Shown piece by piece: positions 38,561 through 49,799 of a stretch of 64,000 nt of DNA. The position numbers and the translations under genes are program-made. Where the stretch lies: the NCBI RefSeq assembly GCF_024623725.1, contig NZ_JANKHG010000014.1, positions 469,870-533,869 on the forward strand. Reading direction: 5' to 3'. A model generated the notes under the pieces. It had not been told where the DNA came from. It saw only the letters and a list, made by a program, of their open reading frames with translations, and did not search any database. Within the stretch, counting starts at the first letter, position 1; every line of letters starts with the position of its first letter. Origin of the DNA: Limnobacter parvus (GTDB lineage: Bacteria > Pseudomonadota > Gammaproteobacteria > Burkholderiales > Burkholderiaceae_B).

Positions 38561-38815
38561 AGGCCTAATTTGAATGGTGAGCGCTGTTGATAAGCTGCGC
38601 ATCGTTGGAATTGCTTGTTTCGCACTTCAAGAAAACCGCCCCCGTTTGAATTCATTCGCAGCGTTCGGCCAAGGGCCGCCATCGAGACTCGGCCATCTTT
38701 TTTGCCGAGCTCGGTGAGCAAGAATCAATTCAAAAAGGGATCAAGCGGTTTTCAGTGCGGAACTGGCAATCCACGATGAGGTGGCAAAACCAATCAGCTC
38801 AAAATCTGGTAATAC
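38561..38815. other. Intergenic region between lysA and ccsA, no gene seen
   Basis: The two flanking genes converge on these 255 bases. A 6-bp CTCGGC/GCCGAG stem with a T-rich loop lies near 38685-38712, but no T-tract follows it. No open frame with a credible ribosome site and no RNA gene was recognised. Confidence 0.4.
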
Positions 38816-40156
38816 TTACAACTCTCCGTAAGAATGCAAGCCGGACAAGAACATATTCACACCCAAGAAAGCAAAGCCGGTCACCAGCAAGCCCACCAAC
38901 GCCCAATAAGACGCCACCACACCGCGCAAACCCTTCACCAAACGCATGTGCAACCACGCCGCATAGTTCAGCCACACCACCAGAGCCCAAGTCTCCTTGG
39001 GGTCCCACTGCCAATAGGCTCCCCACGCTTCGGCGGCCCACAGCGCACCCAAAATGGTAGCAACTGTGAAGAACGCGAAACCCACGGCAATCGACTTGTA
39101 CATCACATCATCAAGCACCTCAAGCGGGGGCAATGCATCGGCAATCCGTTTGCGAGCCAACAAGATGGCACCCACCACCGCACAACCAATACCCAGGTAC
39201 AGGGCCCAGTACAGCGACACTTCACCGGTGCGGAACACCAAAGGCTCCAGAAACATCAACACACCCAAAACCCCAGTCGGAATCAATGCCTTGATACTCG
39301 GCGCATGCGCATACACCTTCAGCAAGTAGGCAAATGCAACCATGGCAGCAATCGAAAAGGTGCCGTAACCAATGAAGTTGGCAGGCACGTGAATTTTCAT
39401 CCACCAGCTTTGCAAGGCGGGCACCAGGGGCTGAATGGCATAGGCTTGTCGCTCAATGCCGTACCACGCCAGGAAGCCCACTGCCGCAACCACCACCAAC
39501 ATCACGAAAGCGCCGAGTTGCCGGGTTTTGTACACCTGTTCGTAATAAAGGTAATAAATGGCCGTAACCAGAGCAAACAGTACAAAAACCTCATACAAGT
39601 TCGACACCGGGATGTGACCGACATCCGGGCCAATCAAATAACTTTCATACCAGCGAATAAACAGGCCAGCAAAACCCATCAACACAGCGCCCCAGGTCAG
39701 GGCTGTACCCACAAAGCTGGATGTGGGTGAACGCCCCACCAATCCAATCCAGTACGACACAGTGGCCACGACAAACATCACACCCATCCACAAAATCGCA
39801 GACTGGCTTGAAAGCAGGTACTTCAAGAAAAACTTTTGCTCTGCCGCAGCCAGATCACCGCCATAACTGGCGATGGCCAACAGGCTAAGACCCGCCACAC
39901 TTATGATCAACCATTTCAAGGAGCCCCACCGGTACGCCATGTAAGCCGTCACCGGGACACAACTCCACAAAATACTGATTTCATAAATGTCCATGAAACT
40001 GTGATATTGCATGGATGCGTATCCGGCGGCAGCCAACAGCAATGCCGCAAACGCGAAGTCAGTCCAGTGAAAAGACTTAGAAAACCAACCCGCCTTTTTG
40101 GTTGGAAGGCTCGGCTTTTCCCCGCTTGGCGTTCGATTCACCCAGGTTGAACTCAT
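38816..40156 (-). CDS. ccsA: Cytochrome c biogenesis protein CcsA/CcsB family (System II haem handling)
   Basis: A 446-residue polytopic protein with about eight to ten membrane helices. The tryptophan-rich WWD signature is WGAYWQWDPKETWALVVW near residue 385, which presents haem at the periplasmic side, and flanking helices carry conserved histidines (KIHVPANFIGYG, AAWLHMRLV). With ResB it exports haem and attaches it to CxxCH motifs of apocytochromes c. The ATG overlaps the resB stop by four bases (tcat on the plus strand), so the pair is coupled. Naming is inconsistent in the literature (CcsA, CcsB, ResC). Cytochrome c4 upstream is a likely client. Confidence 0.94.
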   Translation of the reverse strand: MSSTWVNRTPSGEKPSLPTKKAGWFSKSFHWTDFAFAALLLAAAGYASMQYHSFMDIYEISILWSCVPVTAYMAYRWGSLKWLIISVAGLSLLAIASYGGDLAAAEQKFFLKYLLSSQSAILWMGVMFVVATVSYWIGLVGRSPTSSFVGTALTWGAVLMGFAGLFIRWYESYLIGPDVGHIPVSNLYEVFVLFALVTAIYYLYYEQVYKTRQLGAFVMLVVVAAVGFLAWYGIERQAYAIQPLVPALQSWWMKIHVPANFIGYGTFSIAAMVAFAYLLKVYAHAPSIKALIPTGVLGVLMFLEPLVFRTGEVSLYWALYLGIGCAVVGAILLARKRIADALPPLEVLDDVMYKSIAVGFAFFTVATILGALWAAEAWGAYWQWDPKETWALVVWLNYAAWLHMRLVKGLRGVVASYWALVGLLVTGFAFLGVNMFLSGLHSYGEL

Positions 40157-42330
40157 ACTGCATCTCCTGCCGGGGCGGCTTTCGTGGACGCCCTACTGTT
40201 TAATTCATCAACAAACTGCTCGTATTCTTTTTCAAAATCCATGGTTTTGCGGGTGGTCGACATGCCCATCATCACCTTCGAACCACTTTCTGAATCGGTT
40301 ACCCAGAAAAATGCACGGCGCTCGCGAATATAGAACATCGAAAATACCCCGATACACAAAAACAAACAACCCAAGTACACAATCCACTGCCCCGGCGCCT
40401 TCGCCAGCTGAAATACACTGGCCTTTACCTCATCAAACTGGTCAAGCTGGAACATCACGGGTGCGCCATACAACGACAAGTCTGAAAGGGCAATTTGCGC
40501 ATCTTGCACAAACTGGCCATGCACATCGTCGGGCACGGCCGGCGCCAAACTGGCCGTGGTGCGCGAAAGTTGGTACACCTCCCACATCGCACCTTGCAAC
40601 AAGCGAATAATCACATCGCTGGCCTTTTCTCGCTCGCCGTCAGGCACTGTGTTTTCAATGAATTGTGCGATCGCAGGCAAACCGGCAAGCTCACCCCCGA
40701 CACCTGCGAACTTTTCCAGAGCGCGCTGGGCACTGTCGGCCACGCTGGTCACCAGTTGAGCTGAATCCGGGCGGTCGCCAAATGCCTGTTGTGCAAATCG
40801 CTGCGAAGCCACCCGGCGAATTTCACCATCTTGCAACGACGCGCGGAAGCGCATAAAACCGTCCAACTGCCCATTCTCATCCACCGGAATTCGCAGGTAT
40901 TTAAAGCTGTCCATGGGGGTGTCTCGCACGCCCGCCAGATAATAACGACCGCCATCCAAATTAATTGGCAGCATGTAGTTGTGAAATTCACGAGCTTGTC
41001 CAGCCTGGTCGCGCAACTTGTAGGTAATACTGGGGCCGATGTTGGTGAATTTGGTTTTTGCATCTTCCTTCACACCGGGGCCCAACACGCTGGCCAAATT
41101 CGTTTCGAACGGCGACAAAGTATCCGCGTTGCCCAAAGCCAAATCATCCACACTCACCTGGTCTGAATTCTCAACCGGCAAGGCCTCTACGTTGATCGAC
41201 TTGAACGCCGTGAACTCAATTTTCATTTCCTGATTCATGTCGCCCTGCAATTGGCTTAAATCCCGGCCACCGCCCACCACACCATCCAGGTCAAAGCGGT
41301 AGTCACGCGCGCCGTTCAGCGGAATGCCTTTGAGCTGAACCTTCGTACCACCATCGTCGAAACTGGATTGGAACACAGTGACGCCTTTGTAAATCAGGGG
41401 CTTGTTCACTTCAATGGTCGCATCAAAGCGTTCCTGTGTTTCGGGGTCAAACACCTGAACGTCGCTGGCAAACAACTTGGGCATGCCCGTGCTGTAAAAG
41501 TCGATCCGGAATTCTTTCAGCGTCAACTCGAACGGCAAGTCTTGAATCAGCAAACCATCGTCGGTATTCAAAACAGCCACTCGGCTGGTCTCACCCTCTG
41601 GCAGCAGCAAGTTGGCTCGGTAACTGGGGTTGGCACTTCCTAGGCGTGCTTTCTCGGGAATGCCTTCGGTAATTTCAGCGCCGGTTACTGGGGTTTTACC
41701 CGTGGCCCACACCGCCACTTGCAAAGGTACTCCGCTGTCTAACAAACCACCGACACAAATTACAATGATGGACAAATGCGCTGCAATGTAACCAAACCGG
41801 TTTGCACTACCTGCTTTGGCGGCCACCATCGTGCCATTGGACCGAACCGACAATTTCACCTTGAAACCCTTGTGTTCCAACCACTCGGTAATAATGCCAG
41901 GCAAGGCATCAGGCTTTTCATTGAACTGGCCTTCCCATCGGTGCGCAAAGGCCTTTAGGCTGTTCTCGCGTATATTCTCGCGATACACCCGCATTTCTTT
42001 GATCATTTTTGGCGTATTTCGGTACACACACAGCGAGGTCGACACCACCAAAAACGCCATCACCGCTATGAACCACGGTGCGTTATAAATACGGAACAGT
42101 CCCATGGGTTCAAAAAAAGAAGCCCAAAACGGTCCAAATTGGTTTACATAGTTGACCCAAGGATCAGACTGCCCAACCACCGTACCAATCGCCGATGCGA
42201 TACATATTAGGGTTAGCAAGCTGATCGCAAAGCGCATCGAGCCCAACAATTCCAACAAACTGACCCACGCTGACTGCCCACCTATTTTTCGCGGGTGCAT
42301 GTTGTTTGCTACGTCTCCTGAACTACTCAC
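40153..42330 (-). CDS. resB: Cytochrome c biogenesis protein ResB (System II)
   Basis: A 725-residue membrane protein. Three N-terminal helices surround SMRFAISLLTLICIASAIGT and FIAVMAFLVVSTSLCVYRN. A very large periplasmic domain of about 450 residues follows and a last helix (VYLGCLFLCIGVFSMFY) ends near residue 665. It partners CcsA as cytochrome c synthetase and holds or reduces apocytochrome. The start is GTG, with GGGGA seven bases upstream, preferred to an ATG ten codons later whose nearest GGAG is 14 bases away. It overlaps ccsA by four bases. The upstream gene is cytochrome c4, separated by a strong terminator. Confidence 0.94.
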   Translation of the reverse strand: MSSSGDVANNMHPRKIGGQSAWVSLLELLGSMRFAISLLTLICIASAIGTVVGQSDPWVNYVNQFGPFWASFFEPMGLFRIYNAPWFIAVMAFLVVSTSLCVYRNTPKMIKEMRVYRENIRENSLKAFAHRWEGQFNEKPDALPGIITEWLEHKGFKVKLSVRSNGTMVAAKAGSANRFGYIAAHLSIIVICVGGLLDSGVPLQVAVWATGKTPVTGAEITEGIPEKARLGSANPSYRANLLLPEGETSRVAVLNTDDGLLIQDLPFELTLKEFRIDFYSTGMPKLFASDVQVFDPETQERFDATIEVNKPLIYKGVTVFQSSFDDGGTKVQLKGIPLNGARDYRFDLDGVVGGGRDLSQLQGDMNQEMKIEFTAFKSINVEALPVENSDQVSVDDLALGNADTLSPFETNLASVLGPGVKEDAKTKFTNIGPSITYKLRDQAGQAREFHNYMLPINLDGGRYYLAGVRDTPMDSFKYLRIPVDENGQLDGFMRFRASLQDGEIRRVASQRFAQQAFGDRPDSAQLVTSVADSAQRALEKFAGVGGELAGLPAIAQFIENTVPDGEREKASDVIIRLLQGAMWEVYQLSRTTASLAPAVPDDVHGQFVQDAQIALSDLSLYGAPVMFQLDQFDEVKASVFQLAKAPGQWIVYLGCLFLCIGVFSMFYIRERRAFFWVTDSESGSKVMMGMSTTRKTMDFEKEYEQFVDELNSRASTKAAPAGDAV

Positions 42331-42396
42331 GCGTTTGTCCCCGTTATTTCCCGGTTGTTTAATCCCTGCACTGCCCTGAACTTTTTATCGTCATCG

Positions 42397-42428
42397 AAAA
42401 AAAAGGGGCTATTGACTAGCCCCTTTTT
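42397..42428 (-). terminator. Rho-independent terminator of the cytochrome c4 gene
   Basis: A perfect 12-bp stem (AAAAAGGGGCTA, loop TTGAC, TAGCCCCTTTTT on the plus strand) is followed on the minus strand by eight T. It lies about 25 bases after the cytochrome stop. It could also end plus-strand transcripts, as T5 follows there. Confidence 0.92.
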
Positions 42429-42450
42429 GACCAGACTTTGCGTCAAATGT

Positions 42451-43107
42451 TCAACGCAAACCTGCGATGTAATCGGAAACAGCTTTCATTTCCTTGTCAG
42501 ACATTTTGGCTGCAATCACGCTCATCTGTTCGCTGTTATTGCGAACACCATCCCGAAACGCCACCAACTGGCCTTCGGTGTATTCTGCATGCTGGCCACC
42601 CAAGCGAGGGTATTGGGCTGGAATGCCTGCACCATTGGGGCTGTGACAGCCTGCACAAGCTGGAATCTTCTTGTCAGCAATGCCGCCACGGTAGATCTTT
42701 TCTCCCAAAGCCAAGGTGTCTTTGTTGGTGGCTGAGCCCAGGGTTTGTTTTTGCGCTTCCAGATAAGCCGACACGTTTTTCATGTCTTCATCTGACAAGG
42801 CTGCAGCGAAGCCCGCCATAATCGCGTTGTCGCGCAGGGGTTTTTCGCCATCTTTGCCCGGCTTGAAATTCACCAGTTGCTTGTACAGGTATTCGGCGTG
42901 CTGACCAGCAATTTTTGGATAAATCGGTGCGGATGCATTGCCATCTGCTCCATGGCAGGCCAAACACTGCTGCATGATTTCTTTGCCCTTGGCCAGATCG
43001 GGTTTAAACACCTCTGCAGCGGGGCCGGCAGCGTAGACCACTGATGTTGAAAACATCAAAGCGGCAAACAGTGAACTCAGTTTTAGCGTGGTCAGCTTGT
43101 TCAACAT
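42451..43107 (-). CDS. Cytochrome c4 (dihaem, periplasmic)
   Basis: About 218 residues. A signal peptide (LSSLFAALMFSTSVVYA, cut near AAG) precedes two class I cytochrome domains. Haem sites are CLACH near residue 50 and CAGCH near 150; methionine ligands lie in NAIMAGFAAALSDED and NNSEQMSVIAAKMSD. Each domain has an IAGQHAEYLYKQL or LGGQHAEYTEGQL repeat, typical of c4. It carries electrons to terminal oxidases on the periplasmic side. Start choice is weak: ATGs also lie at 43119 and 43131, and none has a strong ribosome site; 43107 gives the most normal signal peptide. System II genes resB and ccsA follow downstream. Confidence 0.94.
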   Translation of the reverse strand: MLNKLTTLKLSSLFAALMFSTSVVYAAGPAAEVFKPDLAKGKEIMQQCLACHGADGNASAPIYPKIAGQHAEYLYKQLVNFKPGKDGEKPLRDNAIMAGFAAALSDEDMKNVSAYLEAQKQTLGSATNKDTLALGEKIYRGGIADKKIPACAGCHSPNGAGIPAQYPRLGGQHAEYTEGQLVAFRDGVRNNSEQMSVIAAKMSDKEMKAVSDYIAGLR

Positions 43108-43303
43108 GGTCAAACCCATCAAAAAGTGCATCGATCAATAATGTGGCGATGTAAAAACCTGGCTTGGCTGCTTTTTTCGAGCGATCTCCGGCCCCAGTCT
43201 GGCGTTATTACCTGGGCTTCGGAAGGCGTGCGGCCGCATCAAAGTTTTCACAAACCCTAGATTATAACCACTCAAGCGCCTGTCTTGCATCTAAAATGTG
43301 CGC

Positions 43304-44949
<1,646 letters not shown>

Positions 44950-44954
44950 ACAGC

Positions 44955-45998
44955 ATGGGAATCTGGACGCATCTGGGTCAACATGACATTCAAAGGCTGG
45001 ACGATGCACCAACCCAACTGCCCGAACAAGGCTTTTTGTGGCTAGATACGCTACTGGATGACGACCTGGTGTGGATTCCCACGGTGGAGGCCCTGCTGGG
45101 TTTTAAACTCGACGAACTTCATCTCGAGGATTTGGCCAACACCTTTCACCCCAGCCACTTCGACATTGGCGATGGCTACAACATTCTGATTATTCGTTCA
45201 CTGTCCAGCAAACCCCTGTTCGATGATAGCAATCGGCTCAGCATCAAAACCCGCCCGGTTTTCTTTGTCATCGCCCCCAAGCTTTTGGTCACATTCCGCC
45301 CCAAAGACAGCCGTACCTTCGCCATGGCCCGCAAGTTTCTGGAGCTGGCCAACACCCGCAATCTGGACGAAATTGAACACTTTTTGAAGTTCAAGCGCGC
45401 CCCAGCCGACCCCAATGAACTGATGATTCAACTGGTCAGCAACCTGGTTGATCGTTTTCTGGAAACCCGCATTGAAATTTCAGAACAACTGGACCGCTGG
45501 CAGCGCGATTTATTAAATCCGCGCAAACGTTTTCAGGACTGGAATGCCTTGCTGGCTGCGCGCAATGAAATGAACCGGCTTGAATCAGTTGCCCAAGACC
45601 AGCGCGATGCGCTGACCGATTGGCAAGACGATCAGGAACGGGAAGGCAAAATGGCGGCATCCCTTCAGGTCAATGCCCGCGACGCTCTGGAGCACCTTGA
45701 ACGCGTAGTCAGCCTGACGCGGCGGCTAGGCGCAAACACAGAAACTGCGGTGCAGCTTCATTTCTCAGCCACAGCGCACAAAACCAATGAAATCGTGACG
45801 GTGCTCACCATGTTGACCGCCTTGTTTATGCCACTGACCTTAATCAGCGGTATTTTCGGCATGAATTTCGGGAACATGCCCTTGCTGGAAAATCCAAACG
45901 GGTTTTGGATCAGCTTGGGGCTCATGGGCCTGTCCAGTGCCATTTCAGTCGCCTTGATTGTCTGGATCAAAGGCCGTCACACCTTGGGCAAGCCCTAA
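44955..45998 (+). CDS. corA: CorA-family divalent cation transporter
   Basis: A 347-residue CorA-type channel. The large cytoplasmic alpha/beta N-domain has FFVIAPKLLVTFRPKD near residue 100, followed by the long stalk helix. Two C-terminal membrane helices end in the selectivity signature GMNFGNMP near residue 298, with ENPNGFW in the periplasmic loop. The basic end WIKGRHTLGKP matches the family. It moves Mg2+ (or Co2+/Ni2+) inward as a pentamer. The ATG is six bases after the hemB stop, so the genes are one transcript. It converges on dsbD with an 18-base gap. Confidence 0.93.
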   Translation: MGIWTHLGQHDIQRLDDAPTQLPEQGFLWLDTLLDDDLVWIPTVEALLGFKLDELHLEDLANTFHPSHFDIGDGYNILIIRSLSSKPLFDDSNRLSIKTRPVFFVIAPKLLVTFRPKDSRTFAMARKFLELANTRNLDEIEHFLKFKRAPADPNELMIQLVSNLVDRFLETRIEISEQLDRWQRDLLNPRKRFQDWNALLAARNEMNRLESVAQDQRDALTDWQDDQEREGKMAASLQVNARDALEHLERVVSLTRRLGANTETAVQLHFSATAHKTNEIVTVLTMLTALFMPLTLISGIFGMNFGNMPLLENPNGFWISLGLMGLSSAISVALIVWIKGRHTLGKP

Positions 45999-46016
45999 GC
46001 GGGCAAACTTTCAAGC

Positions 46017-47987
46017 CTAAAGTGCCAGATTGGGCCTGATTTGAGTCAGTGTTTGGTCAAACCGTTTGGCGTTTTGAAAACCGATTACATTGTGAATTGA
46101 CTCGGTTTGCCCAGCCGGGAAAAACAGAATTGCTGGCGGCCCAAACAAACTAAATCGCTTCAACAACGTTTGGTCTGCGTCTGTGTTGTCAGTCACATCC
46201 ACTTGCACCAAACGAATGCCTTTCAACTTTTCTTTCACTGACGTATCGGTCAGCGTGAACAGCTCGAATTCTTTGCAGGTTACACACCAGTCTGCGTAAA
46301 AATCCAGCATCACTGGCTGCTGACTCGCCGCGATCAGGTCCATTACATTTTCACTGGCCACCTTTTCGAACTCTGGTTTGCCCATGTTTGACCCAGCATT
46401 GGCGATTGCGGCCGAACCGCCGCCTGCGCCCAAACCCCCCAATCCACCCAAGGGTTGCAACAAGCTAGATGAACCTGAAAACAAACCCATCAGGTAAATC
46501 AGCGCCAACAAGGAAAACAACAGACCAAATGTTTTGCTCAGCACCTTTCCACGCGAACCCATGGTGGCCATGTTGCTGGCGCCGTGAAACAACGCAGCCG
46601 CTGTCATGCAAGCCAACAAAGCCCACATTGCCATAACCAGCCACACAGGCGTCACTGGCGTAATGGTCCACACGGCCACTGCCAGCAACACAAAGCCAAA
46701 CGCGGCCGACACCCAGCTCATCCACGCGCCAGCCTTCGGCAACGCGGCACCCGCACCTGCGGCAAACAGCACCAAAGGCAAGCCCATGCCCAAAGCCAGC
46801 AAGAACAACGCTGCCCCGCCCAGCACTGCATCACCAGTCTGCCCTATGTACAGCAAAGCACCTGCAAGTGGTGGCGCCACGCATGGCCCCAGCAGCAAGG
46901 CCGACAGCACACCCATCACCAACACTGGAATAAACTGGCCACCCTTCAAACGACCCGTTTTTTCCTGCAGCCAGGCCTGAAAGCTTCCCGGCAATTGAAG
47001 TGAATACCCCATTAACAAAGCCACGCCCAACAATGCCAGCACGCCACCAAACGCCCACAACACCGGGGGTTGCTGCATGGCCATGACCAAGCTTTGCCCA
47101 GTCAAGCCTGCAAGTACGCCCAACAAGGCATAGGTCAAAGCCATGCCAAGCACATACACCAGGGCCAGCGCCATGGGCTTGGCCTTGGGTTTGCCGCTTG
47201 CGGCAGTGCCGGTTTGCTGGCCCACCACCAAGCTGCTGACAATCGGCAGCATGGGCAGCGTGCAAGGTGTGAAAGCCAACAACAAGCCCAAACCAAAAAA
47301 CACCGGCAGCACGACCATCCACGATTGTGCTGCCAAGCGACTTGCCAAATCGCCCGCCTCATTGGCGGGCAAAGCTGTGGCCGAATTGTTGCTTAAAGCA
47401 CTGCCGGGTACATCCCTTGAAACCGAACCCTCTGGCTTGTTGCTGAAAAACGAGCCCATTCCACCACCCAGCACACTGCCCAGCAAGCCACCTTCCTTGA
47501 AAGCCACCGACGTGCTCATGGGTGGGTAACACAAACCCGCATCTGCACAACCTTGCGACACCATCACAGCACTTGCATTGGCCGCAGCTCGGTCTCCCAG
47601 GCTGTACCGAATTTGAAACGTCATTTCCCCGCGCAACGCCTCAACTTCCTGATTCAGGAATTCATCAAATTTGCGATCGCCGCGTGGCAATTCAACAAAT
47701 TCAAACACAGGCAAACCCATCGGGTTTTCAAGCGCAAAACGTTCCCTGTACAGGTAGTACTGTGGTGCAACAGTAGCGCGTACATCAATCAGGCAATTTT
47801 CTACACAGGCAGGGTCTTGCACGGTGGTTTTAAACTGAAACGCTTCATCGGGTGGCAAAAAGTCGTTGGCGCTTGCCTGTTGAATACCCACCACAAACAC
47901 AGAAAACAAAATCATGCACTGCGCAAGCCAAGAGTAGCTGAGGCCCGCCTGTACATTTCCGCGTTCATTTTTAAAACTATTTATCAT
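46017..47987 (-). CDS. dsbD: Thiol:disulfide interchange protein DsbD
   Basis: A 656-residue three-part reductase. After a signal (residues about 25-42, ending QASA) the periplasmic alpha domain has the pair in SQGCADAGLCYPP. The eight-helix membrane domain holds its cysteines in FTPCTLPMLPIVSSL and LLGPCVAPPLAGALLY. The C-terminal thioredoxin domain has FYADWCVTCKEFE. Electrons go from cytoplasmic thioredoxin to periplasmic DsbC and to cytochrome c maturation, which suits the nearby resB, ccsA and cytochrome c4 genes. The ATG at 47987 is chosen; a TTG one codon upstream also exists. It lies four bases after the ABC permease stop, so it probably shares that transcript. Confidence 0.95.
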   Translation of the reverse strand: MINSFKNERGNVQAGLSYSWLAQCMILFSVFVVGIQQASANDFLPPDEAFQFKTTVQDPACVENCLIDVRATVAPQYYLYRERFALENPMGLPVFEFVELPRGDRKFDEFLNQEVEALRGEMTFQIRYSLGDRAAANASAVMVSQGCADAGLCYPPMSTSVAFKEGGLLGSVLGGGMGSFFSNKPEGSVSRDVPGSALSNNSATALPANEAGDLASRLAAQSWMVVLPVFFGLGLLLAFTPCTLPMLPIVSSLVVGQQTGTAASGKPKAKPMALALVYVLGMALTYALLGVLAGLTGQSLVMAMQQPPVLWAFGGVLALLGVALLMGYSLQLPGSFQAWLQEKTGRLKGGQFIPVLVMGVLSALLLGPCVAPPLAGALLYIGQTGDAVLGGAALFLLALGMGLPLVLFAAGAGAALPKAGAWMSWVSAAFGFVLLAVAVWTITPVTPVWLVMAMWALLACMTAAALFHGASNMATMGSRGKVLSKTFGLLFSLLALIYLMGLFSGSSSLLQPLGGLGGLGAGGGSAAIANAGSNMGKPEFEKVASENVMDLIAASQQPVMLDFYADWCVTCKEFELFTLTDTSVKEKLKGIRLVQVDVTDNTDADQTLLKRFSLFGPPAILFFPAGQTESIHNVIGFQNAKRFDQTLTQIRPNLAL

Positions 47988-47990
47988 CAA

Positions 47991-48755
47991 TTAGCCTTTG
48001 CGCTTGAACCGGCGTTCAGTCAAATAAATCGCCAAGCCGATACCCACAATTCCGTAGACTGTCATTTGCGCCAAAAGTGCCGCTGTATTGCTGAAGTCGC
48101 GTGCGTAAATGCCTCGCAAGGCATCGACCACCACTGAAAGCGGCATGTAATCTGCCACAATACGCAACCAATCCGGCAATTGTTCTCGCGGGAAAAATGC
48201 GCCGGACAAAAACGTCATGGGTGTCACCACCAGGGTGAAATAAAACATGAAAAAGTCGTAGCTCGGCGCCCGGGCATTGATACACAACCCAAAGCCAGCA
48301 AACATCAAACATGCCAAAACCAGCACCAACCAAGACAGCACCCAGAACTGCAAATCGCCAATACCCAACAGAGCAATGATCAGTAACATGGCCCCTGTGC
48401 TGATCAGCCCTTTGCTGGCGGCCCAAGTGCATTCGCCCAACACCACCTCGCGCAAGCGCACAGGCGTGTTCATGATCACCTGCCAGGTTTTTTGGGTGTG
48501 CATGCGCGAGAAAGCAGAATAAAGCGCCTCAAAGGTAGGCGCATTCATCGCGCTGATGCAAACCGCGCCCACAGCCAAATAATTCAGATATGGCATGCCA
48601 CCTACATTTGGCAACATGGAACCCAGGCCCAACCCAAACGCCATCAAGGCCATCACTGGGTCCACCACATTGCCCAACAAGGAGGGAAATGCAAGCTTGC
48701 GCCACACCATAAAATTGCGGCGCCACACTTGAAACACAGAATGGACATTAATCAT
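47991..48755 (-). CDS. ABC-2 type transporter permease (NodJ-like)
   Basis: A 254-residue permease with six membrane helices and the ABC-2 layout. It begins INVHSVFQVWRRNFMVWRKL and has FMFYFTLVVTPMTFLSGAFFPREQLPDW (positions about 170-198), the loop typical of NodJ and drug/polysaccharide exporters. With the ATPase it should export a small glycan, lipid or drug. The substrate is unknown; the gene is not in a nodulation cluster, so Nod factor is unlikely. The ATG overlaps the ATPase gene by eight bases, and dsbD follows within four bases. Confidence 0.88.
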   Translation of the reverse strand: MINVHSVFQVWRRNFMVWRKLAFPSLLGNVVDPVMALMAFGLGLGSMLPNVGGMPYLNYLAVGAVCISAMNAPTFEALYSAFSRMHTQKTWQVIMNTPVRLREVVLGECTWAASKGLISTGAMLLIIALLGIGDLQFWVLSWLVLVLACLMFAGFGLCINARAPSYDFFMFYFTLVVTPMTFLSGAFFPREQLPDWLRIVADYMPLSVVVDALRGIYARDFSNTAALLAQMTVYGIVGIGLAIYLTERRFKRKG

Positions 48756-49686
48756 CGCGCAAGGCCCTGCCTGTCAGGCTGAAAAATACATCTTCCAGAT
48801 TTCCCGGACGATAAATATAGTCCACATCGGCATGTGTTGAATCTTTCAGCTTGGTCAACATGCTGTCAGCACGTTCATTTCTGAAATAGTAGGTTTCACC
48901 ACGTTGTTCTACAGGTTCTGAATGTTCGCCTTCATTGGCAGTCAAACTCGCCACACACTGCTCTGCACCAGTTCCCCACAACTCTAAAATCGCATGCCCC
49001 ACCACATCCCGAATCAAAGCCAAGGGTTTGTCACAAACCACAATGTTGCCATGGTCCAGTACAGCCACACGGTCTGCCAAACGTTGCGCCTCGTCCATGT
49101 AGTGGGTAGTTAAAAACATCGCCATACCCTGCCGCTTCAACTCCACCAGGCGATCCCAAATCACATGCTTGGCTTGTGGATCAAGGCCGGTGGTTGGCTC
49201 ATCAAGAAACAATACTTTTGGGCGGTTAATCAGGGCACGGGCCAGCATCAATCGCCGACGCATTCCTCCGGACAAAGCAGAAACAGAATCATTGCGGCGG
49301 CTTCCCAGCTGTGCGAACTCCAGCAAAGCTTTTGCGCGTTCACGCAACTGTGCGCCGTGCAAACCGAAGTACCGGCCAAACACCAACAAATTTTCGAATA
49401 CGGTGAAGTCGGGGTCCAGGGCATCGTACTGTGGAACAACACCCACGTTCTGTCGGGCCAAATGTCCATCTCTAGGCAAGGTCACACCCAACAGTTCCAC
49501 AGAACCTGTATCGGCTTGCGTCAACCCCAGCGCCAAAGCGATCGTGGTTGACTTTCCTGCGCCGTTGGGACCCAGCAATGCCACACACTCCCCGGCATTT
49601 AACTTGAAGTCCAAACCGGATAACACCGTACGCCCGCCATACGACTTGCGAACTTCGGTCAAACTTAAAACGGTAGATGCATCCAC
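48748..49686 (-). CDS. ABC transporter ATP-binding protein (NodI/DrrA-like)
   Basis: A 312-residue nucleotide-binding subunit. Walker A is LLGPNGAGKSTT near residue 38, Q-loop in VGVVPQYDALD, signature SALSGGMRRRLMLARAL, Walker [14 protein letters not shown], and H-loop in LTTHYMDEA. The C-terminal 90 residues form the extension seen in NodI and DrrA families. It drives the ABC-2 permease encoded just downstream. The start is GTG. The gene begins only 22 bases after the terminator of the ribosomal alpha operon, so its own promoter must overlap that terminator, or it relies on read-through. Confidence 0.9.
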   Translation of the reverse strand: MDASTVLSLTEVRKSYGGRTVLSGLDFKLNAGECVALLGPNGAGKSTTIALALGLTQADTGSVELLGVTLPRDGHLARQNVGVVPQYDALDPDFTVFENLLVFGRYFGLHGAQLRERAKALLEFAQLGSRRNDSVSALSGGMRRRLMLARALINRPKVLFLDEPTTGLDPQAKHVIWDRLVELKRQGMAMFLTTHYMDEAQRLADRVAVLDHGNIVVCDKPLALIRDVVGHAILELWGTGAEQCVASLTANEGEHSEPVEQRGETYYFRNERADSMLTKLKDSTHADVDYIYRPGNLEDVFFSLTGRALRDD

Positions 49687-49708
49687 TTCAAACCATCCCG
49701 GTTAAAAC

Positions 49709-49744
49709 AAAAAAGCCGCGCCAGCATACGCTAACACGGCTTTG
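49709..49744 (-). terminator. Rho-independent terminator of the alpha operon (after rplQ)
   Basis: On the minus strand AAAGCCG pairs with CGGCTTT and, one base in, GTTAGC pairs with GCTGGC including G-U pairs, with a GTAT loop. Six T follow the first stem. It is about 55 bases after the rplQ stop. Confidence 0.88.
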
Positions 49745-49799
49745 TTGCTTCTCTGAATTTACAGCATCACTCCAAGCGCGAATTACGCAGCAAGAAGTG

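Noticed and set aside
48016..48432. Minus-strand alternative frame inside the ABC permease gene
   Set aside because: The permease frame has the conserved ABC-2 sequence and coupled start; the other frame is a shadow.
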